This document shows positions 1 through 5,774 of a stretch of DNA of 5,774 bases, piece after piece (positions within the stretch are counted from its first letter, which is position 1; each line of letters begins with the position of its first letter). The notes beneath the pieces were generated by a model. The model did not search any database. It saw only the letters and a list, made by a program, of their open reading frames with translations, and was not told the DNA's origin. A program made the position numbers and the translations under genes. Origin of the DNA: Pseudomonadota bacterium (GTDB lineage: Bacteria > Pseudomonadota > Alphaproteobacteria > Sphingomonadales > Sphingomonadaceae); NCBI GenBank assembly GCA_947474905.1, contig CANJKQ010000083.1:1-5774 (forward strand). The letters are read 5' to 3'.

Positions 1-8
1 ACCAGGGA

Positions 9-245
9 TCAATCCAAATCGGCGCCAATCCCATCGGTTTGGCGAAGCGCGATGACGAACCAGCGGGCTCCGTCGCGCTCCATGCTCGCCAGCGACGCCC
101 CGGCATGGGCGGCAACTGCGGCCAACTCCGCCGGCGCGGCAGGATCATCGGCGAGGATTTCGACCTCGGTTGCGCCCTCGCGCAAGGCCCGCGCCAGCCT
201 GATCGCCGGCCAGGGACAGCGCAAGCCGCGTGCGTCTATTTTCAC
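9..245 (-). CDS. tusA: TusA/SirA-family sulfur carrier protein
   Basis: A 78-residue protein of the TusA/SirA family. These small cytoplasmic proteins carry sulfur as a persulfide on one cysteine and pass it to acceptors, for example in tRNA 2-thiouridine synthesis in E. coli. The family signature sits at the N-terminus: [10 protein letters not shown] at residues 4-13, with the CPxP motif at 10-13 and Cys10 as the expected persulfide site. A DDP motif follows at about 33-35, and the end is a hydrophobic strand (WFVIAL). The length matches the usual 75-85. The start is GTG and overlaps the der stop as GTGA, so translation is probably coupled to der; no clear Shine-Dalgarno sequence precedes it. 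The region between the DP motif and the final strand is alanine-rich. The fold is confident, but the partner is not: this could be a TusA paralogue with another sulfur or selenium role. Confidence 0.87.
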   Translation of the reverse strand: MKIDARGLRCPWPAIRLARALREGATEVEILADDPAAPAELAAVAAHAGASLASMERDGARWFVIALRQTDGIGADLD

Positions 246-1630
246 CGGTCGAACGGATTGCGCGAAGAGCGCAGGGTCAGCCGCACCGGCACCGCGCCGA
301 AATCCAGGTCGCGCCTGATGCCGTTGACGAGATAGCGCTGATAGCTTTCGGGCAAATCATCCAGCCGGTTGCCGAACAATACAAAGCCCGGTGGGCGTGT
401 CTTGGCCTGGGTGATATAGCGCAGCTTGATGCGCTTGCCGCCTGGTGCTGGCGGCGGATTGGCCGCGATGGCGCGTTCAAACCAGCGATTGAGTTCGCCG
501 GTCGGCACGCGGCGCGACCAGGCACTGCGCGTCTTGAAGGCTGCGGCAATCAACTGGTCGAGCCCTCGCCCGGTCGCTGCCGACACGGTGAGCAGCGGCA
601 CGCCCTTTACCTGCGCCAGCCCCTCATCGAGCGCCGCGCGAATGCCGTTGAACAGCTTTGACGCGTCTTCCGCGACATCCCATTTGTTGATCGCGATGAC
701 GAGCGCGCGGCCTTCGCGCAGCGCTGCGTCGGCGATCTTCAGATCCTGCACTTCCAGCCCGCGCGTCGCATCGAGCAACAGCACGACCACCTCGGCGAAA
801 TCGACCGCGCGCAGGGCATCGGCGACCGAGAGTTTTTCCAGCTTGTCGGTAACGGCGGCGCGCTTGCGCATCCCCGCTGTGTCGATCAGCCGGACGGGCC
901 GCATCGCACCGCTTTCAGGATCGGTCCAGGCCCAGTCAACCGCAATCGAATCGCGGGTGATCCCCGCTTCGGGGCCAGTAATCAGCCGTTCCTCGCCCAA
1001 AATGCGGTTGATCAGCGTCGACTTGCCCGCATTGGGGCGGCCGACAATGGCGAGCTTCACCGGCGCGCTATCTTCCGCTTCCTCGCCTTCCGCCGCTTCG
1101 CTCTCTTCCGCTTCAAGCCGCGCGCGCGCCGCATCGACGGGCGGCATCAGCATTTCGTAAAGGTCGGCGAGCCCTTCGCCATGTTCGGCCGACAGCGCGA
1201 TGGGATCGCCCAGCCCCAGCGCCATCGCTTCGAGCAACCCTGACTCGCCGCTGCGCCCCTCGGCTTTGTTGGCAACGAGCACGATGGGCGTCGATGAGCC
1301 GCGCAGCCAGCGTGCTATCTCCGCATCCAGCGGCACGATTCCCGCGCGCGCATCGACCAGGAACAGCGCGGCATCGGCCTGCGCGATGGCCGCCTCGGTC
1401 TGCGCGCGCATCCGGCCCGGGAGCGTCGCTGCGTCCTTGTCCTCATAGCCAGCGGTATCGACGACGGTGAAATCGAGGTCGAACAAATGCCCCTCGCCCT
1501 CGCGCCGGTCACGCGTGACGCCAGGCTGGTCATCGACCAGCGCCAATTTCTTGCCGACCAATCGGTTGAACAGCGTCGATTTGCCGACATTCGGGCGGCC
1601 GACGATCGCCACCACGGGGAGCTTTGCCAT
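242..1630 (-). CDS. der: ribosome biogenesis GTPase Der (EngA)
   Basis: Der is an essential cytoplasmic GTPase with two G domains that helps mature the 50S ribosomal subunit. The 462-residue product shows the full layout. GD1 has GRPNVGKS at 11-18, a switch threonine at 39, DTAG at 58-61, NKAE at 121-124 and SA at 147-148. An acidic linker runs from about 172 to 187. GD2 has GRPNAGKS at 197-204, Thr225, DTAG at 250-253, NKWD at 315-318 and SA at 350-351. A C-terminal KH-like domain runs from about 370 to 455 and includes KLRYITQAK and GFVLFGNR. E. coli Der is somewhat longer (about 490). The G4 motif of GD1 is NKAE rather than the canonical NKxD, a change I recall as common in alphaproteobacterial Der. 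The ATG start gives the standard [18 protein letters not shown] opening, although no strong Shine-Dalgarno sequence is seen. It follows bamB after 82 bases and overlaps tusA by 4. Confidence 0.98.
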   Translation of the reverse strand: MAKLPVVAIVGRPNVGKSTLFNRLVGKKLALVDDQPGVTRDRREGEGHLFDLDFTVVDTAGYEDKDAATLPGRMRAQTEAAIAQADAALFLVDARAGIVPLDAEIARWLRGSSTPIVLVANKAEGRSGESGLLEAMALGLGDPIALSAEHGEGLADLYEMLMPPVDAARARLEAEESEAAEGEEAEDSAPVKLAIVGRPNAGKSTLINRILGEERLITGPEAGITRDSIAVDWAWTDPESGAMRPVRLIDTAGMRKRAAVTDKLEKLSVADALRAVDFAEVVVLLLDATRGLEVQDLKIADAALREGRALVIAINKWDVAEDASKLFNGIRAALDEGLAQVKGVPLLTVSAATGRGLDQLIAAAFKTRSAWSRRVPTGELNRWFERAIAANPPPAPGGKRIKLRYITQAKTRPPGFVLFGNRLDDLPESYQRYLVNGIRRDLDFGAVPVRLTLRSSRNPFDR

Positions 1631-1665
1631 GGCCGCTATCTAACGAGCCGGGGCAAAACTGCTAG

Positions 1666-1686
1666 GGGGCATCACTGCCACGCCCC
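1666..1686 (-). other. possible hairpin in the bamB-der spacer
   Basis: The 82-base gap between the bamB stop and the der start holds two mutually exclusive small hairpins on the transcribed strand. One is GGGGC/GCCCC with an 11-base loop (1666-1670 with 1682-1686). The other is GGCA-GTGA-TGCC (1668-1679), whose loop fits the stable GNRA pattern. A short TTTT lies about 7 bases downstream of the larger stem, too far for a classical terminator. It may be an RNA-stability or partial-attenuation element between bamB and der, or chance in GC-rich DNA. Confidence 0.25.
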
Positions 1687-1712
1687 TCCCGCCGGGAAAG
1701 GGCTTCGCTAAA

Positions 1713-3038
1713 CTACCGATACGCCGTTAGCTTGCCCTTATCGTCGAGCAGATACAGCGTGTTGTTGGCCACAACAGGCGGCAGCGAGAAAGAGGCGTGA
1801 CCCTTTTTGCGGCTGAGGACGCGGCCATCGGCGGGGGAAACGCTGACCACCTGCCCTTGCGAATTGAGCGCGATCAGCCGGCCACCGGCAAGAATGGGGC
1901 CGACCCAGGTAATCTGCTTGCCCTTGTGCTTTTTCATATTGGTGAAATTGCCCAGGTCGCTGATCCAGCGGATCTTGCCGTTGCCGCGCGCCAGACAGAT
2001 CATCTTGGCGTCGTCTGTCACGACGAACAGCCACTCCCCCGCCAGCCAGGGCGTCGAAATCCCGGCGATATTTTCTTCCCACACGCGCTGGCCGCTCAAC
2101 AGCTCAAGCGCCACCATGCGACCGCCCTGGCCGATGGCATAAACGCGGTTTTCGTCAATGACGGGGGAGGCGTCGATATCGGCAAGGCTGGAAACCGAGG
2201 TCGAGGTTACCGAGCGCGACAGCGTATCCTGCCACAGCGAGCGGCCATTCTCATAACGGAACGCGTTGAGCTCGCCCGACGAAAAGCCCGCGACCACCGT
2301 ACTGCGGCCCGCCGATGGCGCCGCCACGCCAAACACGCCCTGCGATTCAAGCGTGCCCGACCCCGTCCATTGCACCTTGCCGTCATCCTGCGACAGCGCG
2401 AACAGCTGATTGTCCTGGGTCAGCGTGTAGATCGATCCATAAGCGACCGACGGCGCGCCGCGCAGTGGTCCGCCGGGCTTTGCTCGCCACAATTCCTTGC
2501 CGGTCTTGGCATCAAGCGCGACGACATCGCCCAGGCCATCGGTTGCGAACAGCTTGCCATTGTCGAAGCTGACCCCGCCGCCAAAACGTGCCTTGCGATT
2601 GCGTTTGTCGTGCGAAATGGCGACGACCCAGCGCTTGGCACCGGTATTGGCGTCGAACGCGTGGACGGCGGCGTTGACGTCCATCACATAAAGCCCGCCA
2701 TCGGCGACGATCGGCGCGGCGCCCAGCCGCTGTTTGGGGTCGCTACCCGCAATCGATGCCGACCAAAGCCGCGACGGATCGGCCGCCAGCGCCACATGCC
2801 CCATCGACTTGGCGATATTGCCGCCGGGCTGCGCCCAGCTGTCATTGGGGGAAGCGGGCGGCAGCAGCACCTGCACATCGGCAATGGTGCGATCGGTATC
2901 GACGGCATTTTCCGACGCCAGGATCGGCACCCGCTCGCCCAATGTGGGCGTGTGGCGATGGCGGCCACCATGATGGCCGCACGCGGCGAGCGCCGTCGCG
3001 GCGGTCAGCGCCAGCAGAGTCCGAAGCCTGAATGTCAT
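1713..3038 (-). CDS. bamB: outer membrane assembly lipoprotein BamB (PQQ-like beta-propeller)
   Basis: BamB is a periplasm-facing lipoprotein of the BAM complex, which inserts beta-barrel proteins into the outer membrane. The 441-residue product starts with a lipoprotein signal: basic start, hydrophobic run and lipobox LAAC with the lipidated Cys at 20. A histidine-rich stretch follows (His22, 23, 27, 29). Beta-propeller repeats with the pattern A-x-D-x-x-T/N-G-x-x-x-W occur at about 127-137, 174-184, 214-224, 259-269, 310-320 and 348-358. A degenerate copy lies at 399-409, and a closing strand LTAYR forms the C-terminus, consistent with the family's eight blades. E. coli BamB is about 392 residues; the extra length here is partly the linker before the propeller. 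The ATG overlaps the YfgM-like stop as ATGA, with the purine-rich AGAAGAA before it. The YfgM-BamB-Der order supports BamB over a PQQ dehydrogenase, and no dehydrogenase catalytic features are seen. Confidence 0.93.
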   Translation of the reverse strand: MTFRLRTLLALTAATALAACGHHGGRHRHTPTLGERVPILASENAVDTDRTIADVQVLLPPASPNDSWAQPGGNIAKSMGHVALAADPSRLWSASIAGSDPKQRLGAAPIVADGGLYVMDVNAAVHAFDANTGAKRWVVAISHDKRNRKARFGGGVSFDNGKLFATDGLGDVVALDAKTGKELWRAKPGGPLRGAPSVAYGSIYTLTQDNQLFALSQDDGKVQWTGSGTLESQGVFGVAAPSAGRSTVVAGFSSGELNAFRYENGRSLWQDTLSRSVTSTSVSSLADIDASPVIDENRVYAIGQGGRMVALELLSGQRVWEENIAGISTPWLAGEWLFVVTDDAKMICLARGNGKIRWISDLGNFTNMKKHKGKQITWVGPILAGGRLIALNSQGQVVSVSPADGRVLSRKKGHASFSLPPVVANNTLYLLDDKGKLTAYR

Positions 3039-3772
3039 TTCTTCTTTTGATCCTCTGTCGCGGGCGTGCCGGATTTGGGCAGCGCGTTGTTTTCAATGGC
3101 GCTGCTCAGTTGAACGACGCGTTGCTTGATCGTGTCGGGGACTTCGGTGTCGCTGGCAACCAGCTGCAGCATCGCGCGCGCTTCGGCTGGCTTGCCCTTT
3201 TCAAGCTGCGCAATCGCCACCATCTCGCCCGCGCTGCCGAGCCAGGGTCCACCTTTGACGGCAAGCGGGCCGAGGCGGCTGATCACCGTGTCGGGCGGCA
3301 GCGTGTCGAATTCGGCCGAGGTCTGGCGGACTAGTGCCGCATCGCGCAAGGGCTGGGGCACCGATGTGTCTTGCGCAATCGCCGCGAACTTCGCTGCGGC
3401 TTCCTTCAGCTTGGCCGCGCCGCCCGCACCCGAGACATCGCGCAGCGCAAGGTCGGCCTGCACCGATTGCGCCAGCGCCCGATAGATGGGGCGGCCAGAG
3501 GTCGCGATCGTCGCAAGCTGTTTCGCCGCCTCGGCGGTTTTGCCCGCGCCGAGCGCGTCATAGGCGTCGTTCAGCTGCTGGCTGGTCGCGGCTGCCTGGC
3601 TTTCCTGCCAATGCCGCCACCCCAGGACACCGGCGAGCAGCGCCAGACCGGCGACGACCGCGCCCAGGCCGATCCGGCCATAGCGACGCCACAGATCAGC
3701 CAGCTGATCGCGGCGGAGCTCTTCATCGACTTCGCGCAGGAATGCTTCGTTGCTTTGCGGCGGAACGGCCAA
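3035..3772 (-). CDS. yfgM: YfgM-like TPR protein, ancillary SecYEG translocon subunit family
   Basis: A 245-residue protein with the YfgM layout: a short charged cytoplasmic N-terminus (LREVDEELRRDQ at 12-23), one transmembrane helix at about 32-52, then an alanine-rich helical part with TPR-like repeats from about 60 to 225 and a lysine-rich tail ending KKK. In E. coli, YfgM is an inner-membrane protein with a periplasmic TPR domain that associates with SecYEG and the chaperone PpiD; that role is inferred here. The start is TTG. The same frame has a TAG stop two codons upstream, no in-frame ATG lies near, and GGAG sits 10 bases before the TTG. The resulting N-terminus, AVPPQSNEAFLREVDEELRR after the initiator, looks typical of alphaproteobacterial relatives. 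It is the first gene of the block running through bamB to tusA, and its stop overlaps bamB as ATGA. Confidence 0.85.
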   Translation of the reverse strand: MAVPPQSNEAFLREVDEELRRDQLADLWRRYGRIGLGAVVAGLALLAGVLGWRHWQESQAAATSQQLNDAYDALGAGKTAEAAKQLATIATSGRPIYRALAQSVQADLALRDVSGAGGAAKLKEAAAKFAAIAQDTSVPQPLRDAALVRQTSAEFDTLPPDTVISRLGPLAVKGGPWLGSAGEMVAIAQLEKGKPAEARAMLQLVASDTEVPDTIKQRVVQLSSAIENNALPKSGTPATEDQKKK

Positions 3773-3782
3773 GACCTAAAGG

Positions 3783-3786
3783 CTCC
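3783..3786 (-). promoter_or_regulatory. ribosome binding site for the TTG-started YfgM-like gene
   Basis: GGAG on the minus strand, 10 bases before the TTG start. With the in-frame TAG just upstream of that codon, it is the main support for the unusual start. An ATG whose last base is at 3786 overlaps this site but is in a different frame and is not the start. Confidence 0.5.
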
Positions 3787-3827
3787 ATAGGGTAGGAAAG
3801 GCGCGGACCTTAGCGGCGGGTCGTGCG

Positions 3828-3848
3828 AAAAAAAAGGACTCAATCCTT
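3828..3848 (-). terminator. weak intrinsic terminator overlapping the panB stop
   Basis: On the minus strand the panB end forms AAGGA-TTGAG-TCCTT (3848 to 3834), a perfect 5-base stem with a 5-base loop that contains the TGA stop. It is followed at once by six more T residues (an unbroken run of eight T, 3835 to 3828). Hairpin plus T-tract is the standard intrinsic terminator layout, but the stem is short and has only two G-C pairs, so read-through into the YfgM-bamB-der block is likely. The T-run is conspicuous in this GC-rich window. Confidence 0.45.
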
Positions 3849-4700
3849 GGGCTGATATGTCTGGTCCAATCCCGGAAAGGCACGGCTTTTGACCTCGCCC
3901 GCATAGGATTGAACCGCGGCGGAAATACGGCCAGCCAGGTCATCATAGCGTTTCACGAAGCGCGGCGTGCGATCAAACAGGCCCAGCATGTCTTCGGCGA
4001 CCAGCACTTGCCCATCGCATTGCGCCGATGCGCCGATGCCGATCGTCGGGCAATCGATGCTGCGGGTGATGTCGATCGCGATCGGCTCGACAACGCCCTC
4101 GATCACCAGTGAAAAGGCGCCCGCGCGGGAAATCGCCAGCGCATCGTCGATGATCTTGGTCGCTTCCGCCTGCGTCCGCCCGCGCGCGCCATAGCCGCCA
4201 AGCATGTTGACCGCCTGCGGCGTCAGGCCGACATGGCCCATCACCGGAATGCCGCGCTCGCTCAGAAACTGGACGGTCGGCGCCATTGCCGCGCCGCCTT
4301 CCAGCTTCACTGCTGCGGCGCCGGTTTCCTTCATCAGCCGCGACGCACTTTCAAACGCCTGTTCGGGCGAACGCTCATAGCTGCCGAACGGCATGTCGAT
4401 GACGACGACAGCGTGATAGCTGCCGCGCACCACCGCCGCGCCATGCGCCGCCATCATCTCGAGCGTGACAGGCACGGTCGAGGGCAAGCCGTAGATCACT
4501 TGCCCCAGGCTGTCGCCGACAAGCAGCAGGTCGCAATGCGGGTCCATGATCTGCGCCATGCGGACCGTATAGGCGGTCAGCATCACCAGCGGTTCCTTGC
4601 CCTTGCGCTGGCGGATCGCGGGCACCGTCAGCCGCTTCATCGGCGCCGGCGTCGGGTTGGCGCGGCTGGTCGAGGTATCGAGCGTGTAGGTGGTGGACAT
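3840..4700 (-). CDS. panB: 3-methyl-2-oxobutanoate hydroxymethyltransferase (KPHMT)
   Basis: PanB transfers a hydroxymethyl group from 5,10-methylene-tetrahydrofolate to 2-oxoisovalerate, giving ketopantoate, the first committed step of pantothenate and CoA synthesis in the cytoplasm. The 286-residue product shows the TIM-barrel family motifs in order: VMLTAYT (39-45), VGDSLG (61-66), IDMPFGSY (101-108), KLEGG (132-136), [11 protein letters not shown] (152-162), IEGV (200-203) and TIGIGAS (219-225). By alignment from memory to E. coli PanB, the metal ligands are Asp63, Asp102 and Glu134, and the catalytic base is Glu201. All are present. It is about 20 residues longer than the E. coli enzyme, mostly a Ser/Thr/Pro-rich N-terminal extension before [10 protein letters not shown]. 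The ATG at 4640 is an alternative start but lacks a Shine-Dalgarno sequence; the ATG at 4700 has only a weak AGAAG. The gene starts 34 bases after the membrane-protein stop, so the two are probably co-transcribed. No panC is in the window. Confidence 0.97.
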   Translation of the reverse strand: MSTTYTLDTSTSRANPTPAPMKRLTVPAIRQRKGKEPLVMLTAYTVRMAQIMDPHCDLLLVGDSLGQVIYGLPSTVPVTLEMMAAHGAAVVRGSYHAVVVIDMPFGSYERSPEQAFESASRLMKETGAAAVKLEGGAAMAPTVQFLSERGIPVMGHVGLTPQAVNMLGGYGARGRTQAEATKIIDDALAISRAGAFSLVIEGVVEPIAIDITRSIDCPTIGIGASAQCDGQVLVAEDMLGLFDRTPRFVKRYDDLAGRISAAVQSYAGEVKSRAFPGLDQTYQPKD

Positions 4701-4734
4701 AGCGCGCGCTTCTACGCCGCTTGACCGCGCGGCG

Positions 4735-5169
4735 CTAGCTGATCCAGCGCCGCCCGCCCGAAACGCTCGCCGTCCAATAGCCGAACACCGCCATCACGAA
4801 CACGATGACCGGGAAGCCCGCCGCCGCGACCAAACCCTTATGCGCGATAATGTCGGTTGCGCCGAACATCCAGCCGAACTGAATGACGACGCCGATCAGC
4901 GAGAACAGATACAGCGGCATGGCGAGTCGCGACCGGATCACCAGGCACAAGGCGCCGACCAGCGCGGTCAGCGTCGCCAGCCCAAAATCATAGATGAACC
5001 AGATCGGCAGGCTGTGGAGCAGCCCGCGGTCATAGGCATCCATCGCCTCGACCTGCGCCTTGCTCAGCGTCAGCTGCGCATAAAAGGCGGCTACCCCCGC
5101 CAGCGCCCAAAACAACAGGATGACGGTCACCACCCAATACCAGGTCGGCGCCTTTTCGCGTTCGGCCAT
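4735..5169 (-). CDS. four-helix inner membrane protein of unknown function
   Basis: A 144-residue hydrophobic protein with four predicted membrane helices at about 10-31, 55-78, 83-103 and 112-133. The N-terminus is short and charged ([10 protein letters not shown]) and the C-terminus is basic (GGRRWIS). A polar loop of about 23 residues lies between helices 1 and 2 ([16 protein letters not shown]). It resembles small proteins found in sphingomonads, some of which databases label as possible sugar transporters without evidence; I do not assign a function. The ATG at 5169 is preferred because a G-rich ribosome binding site ends 7 bases before it. A GTG at 5214 would add 15 residues but lies at the edge of the REP-like repeat and has no better site. 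It precedes panB by 34 bases, which suggests co-expression. A link to pantothenate metabolism is speculation. Confidence 0.78.
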   Translation of the reverse strand: MAEREKAPTWYWVVTVILLFWALAGVAAFYAQLTLSKAQVEAMDAYDRGLLHSLPIWFIYDFGLATLTALVGALCLVIRSRLAMPLYLFSLIGVVIQFGWMFGATDIIAHKGLVAAAGFPVIVFVMAVFGYWTASVSGGRRWIS

Positions 5170-5176
5170 TGCAGTT

Positions 5177-5183
5177 TCCCCCC
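5177..5183 (-). promoter_or_regulatory. ribosome binding site that fixes the membrane-protein start
   Basis: GGGGGGA on the minus strand, 7 bases before the ATG at 5169. It supports the 144-residue form over the 159-residue form that would begin at a GTG at 5214. Confidence 0.5.
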
Positions 5184-5213
5184 AAACGGCGATGGTCATA
5201 CACCCATCCACCA

Positions 5214-5290
5214 CCGTTCGCCCTGAGCTTGTCGAAGGGCAGCTCTTCCTCGCGAAAAGAACCGGGCTTCGACAAGCGCAGCCCGAACGG
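5214..5290. repeat. inverted pair of REP-like palindromic repeats
   Basis: Two 27-base units face each other across a 23-base spacer: 5214-5240 on the plus strand and 5264-5290 on the minus strand. They match at 22 of 27 positions and share the core GCTTGTCGAAG and the edge CCGTTCG. Each unit folds by itself: GCCCT pairs with AGGGC in the first and GGGCT with AGCCC in the second. Four of the five differences are two compensatory base-pair swaps, so both stems stay intact. This is the layout of REP doublets (BIME-like elements), which in other bacteria are moved by RAYT transposases; none is in this window. The core sequence is, from memory, extremely common between genes in sphingomonads. Here it separates the DUF427 gene from the membrane-protein gene and could stabilise the upstream mRNA end or hinder read-through. 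Confidence 0.85.
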
Positions 5291-5368
5291 ATATCAGAAG
5301 CTGTACGCCCTCCCTCGCCGGGCGGTAACCTGCGTCAGGCGGAATGATTTGGCAATGCACCAGATGCG

Positions 5369-5650
5369 TCAGTTGACCTCAACGCCCTTCCAGAAAGCGA
5401 AATGGTCCTTGATCTCGGCGGCGGCGGACTTGGGATCGGGGTAATACCAGGCCGCATCCTTGTTGCGCTCGCCATCGACGACGATGGTCTTGTAGCTTGC
5501 CGTGCCTTTCCACGGGCAGACGCTGGTGGTCGTGCTATCCTCAAACAGGCTGGGGTCGATCGAATCGGCGGGGAAATAATAATTGCCCTCAACGACAACG
5601 GTGTTGTCGGACTTGGCAAGCACCTTGCCCTTCCAGGTGGCGGTCGGCAT
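5369..5650 (-). CDS. DUF427 family protein
   Basis: A complete 93-residue cytoplasmic protein that matches the DUF427 family (Pfam PF04248, as I recall it). The family features are visible: a beta-rich start (MPTATWKGKVLAKSDNTVVV), EGNYYFP at 21-27, the hallmark CPWKGTASY at 45-53, AWYYPDPK at 67-74 and a terminal HFAFWKGVEV at 83-92. The length matches the single-domain form. No signal peptide or membrane helix is present. The biochemical role is not established; the conserved Cys45, Lys48 and aromatic residues suggest a ligand or active-site pocket, which is inference. The ATG start is backed by GGAG 9 bases upstream (5660-5663). The gene follows the unidentified right-edge gene after 66 bases and is followed by the REP-like spacer, so it is probably the end of a transcript. 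Confidence 0.92.
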   Translation of the reverse strand: MPTATWKGKVLAKSDNTVVVEGNYYFPADSIDPSLFEDSTTTSVCPWKGTASYKTIVVDGERNKDAAWYYPDPKSAAAEIKDHFAFWKGVEVN

Positions 5651-5716
5651 GGCAAATAACTCCGTTTGGGTTGCGGCGGCGAGATGGGATGCCTTGCCAG
5701 CCCCCGCAAGCGGCGT

Positions 5717-5774
5717 TCAGGTGAAGTGCGCGGCGTAACGGTCAGGCGCGAAGCCAACCAGCACCGTATCGCCG
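5717..5774 (-). CDS. C-terminal end of an unidentified protein (partial)
   Basis: The minus strand entering from the right edge reads an open frame ending GDTVLVGFAPDRYAAHFT and a TGA stop. Most codons end in G or C, as in the neighbouring genes, and the spacing to the DUF427 gene (66 bases) is typical. This supports a real gene end, cut by the window edge. The VLVGF strand followed by a short helix recalls the end of some small thioredoxin-fold or glutaredoxin-like proteins, but 18 residues are too few for an assignment. Confidence 0.5.
   Translation of the reverse strand, partial: GDTVLVGFAPDRYAAHFT

Noticed and set aside
426..1160. A 244-codon open frame on the plus strand inside der.
   Set aside because: The product is Ser/Ala/Arg-rich and low in complexity; der on the other strand has every expected GTPase motif.
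1797..3050. A 417-codon open frame on the plus strand opposite bamB and the end of the YfgM-like gene.
   Set aside because: It is a mirror of a GC-rich gene. The product is rich in Arg, His and Gly with no domain, while the minus-strand reading gives a clear lipoprotein propeller.
3773..3827. A promoter for the YfgM-bamB-der block.
   Set aside because: The stretch has no convincing pair of -35 and -10 elements; naming one would be a guess.
4638..4640. Internal ATG as the start of panB (266 residues, near the E. coli length).
   Set aside because: No Shine-Dalgarno sequence precedes it, and N-terminal extensions of this type are plausible in this group. It remains possible.
5170..5214. GTG at 5214 as the start of the four-helix membrane protein.
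   Set aside because: The ATG at 5169 has a good ribosome binding site and gives a normal charged N-terminus; the extra 15 residues come from the spacer beside the repeat.
5241..5263. The inverted pair as the end of an insertion sequence or an integration site.
   Set aside because: Only 23 bases lie between the units and no transposase or target duplication is seen; an individually folding REP doublet explains it better.
5335..5757. A 140-codon minus-strand frame overlapping the DUF427 gene.
   Set aside because: It is out of frame with the recognisable DUF427 protein and gives an Arg/Pro/Ser-rich sequence typical of a shifted frame.
1..5774. A CRISPR array, tRNA, rRNA, prophage, toxin-antitoxin pair or defence island.
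   Set aside because: No spaced direct repeats, no RNA gene sequence I recognise and no matching proteins; the genes are housekeeping or small unknowns.

Overview
The window looks like an ordinary piece of a GC-rich alphaproteobacterial chromosome. It most resembles the order Sphingomonadales, though the genus cannot be fixed. The pointers are strong G/C preference at third codon positions, the protein types, and a repeat built on GCTTGTCGAAG, which I know from memory to be very common in sphingomonad genomes. Every supported gene lies on the minus strand, so genes are read here from high to low coordinates.

Right end (about 5774 to 5170): the last 18 codons of an unidentified protein enter from the edge. 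A complete 93-residue DUF427-type protein follows, then a roughly 200-base spacer. The spacer carries two oppositely oriented REP-like hairpins whose stems differ by paired, compensatory base changes.

Middle (5169 to 3828): a small four-helix membrane protein of unknown function is followed after 34 bases by panB, the first committed enzyme of pantothenate (vitamin B5 and CoA) synthesis. A short hairpin with a T-tract overlaps the panB stop codon and may separate this unit from the next.

Left (3772 to 9): a tight block reads YfgM-like membrane-anchored protein, bamB (outer-membrane assembly lipoprotein), der (double-GTPase ribosome assembly factor) and tusA-like (sulfur carrier). YfgM and bamB overlap by ATGA, and der and tusA overlap by GTGA. 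The order yfgM-bamB-der is also that of Escherichia coli, so this is an old arrangement joining envelope protein handling to ribosome maturation.

I see no CRISPR array, RNA gene, insertion sequence, phage gene, toxin-antitoxin pair or defence gene. No undescribed system is evident. The most rewarding detail is the covarying REP-like pair. Two small unknowns also stand out: the four-helix protein ahead of panB and the DUF427 protein.
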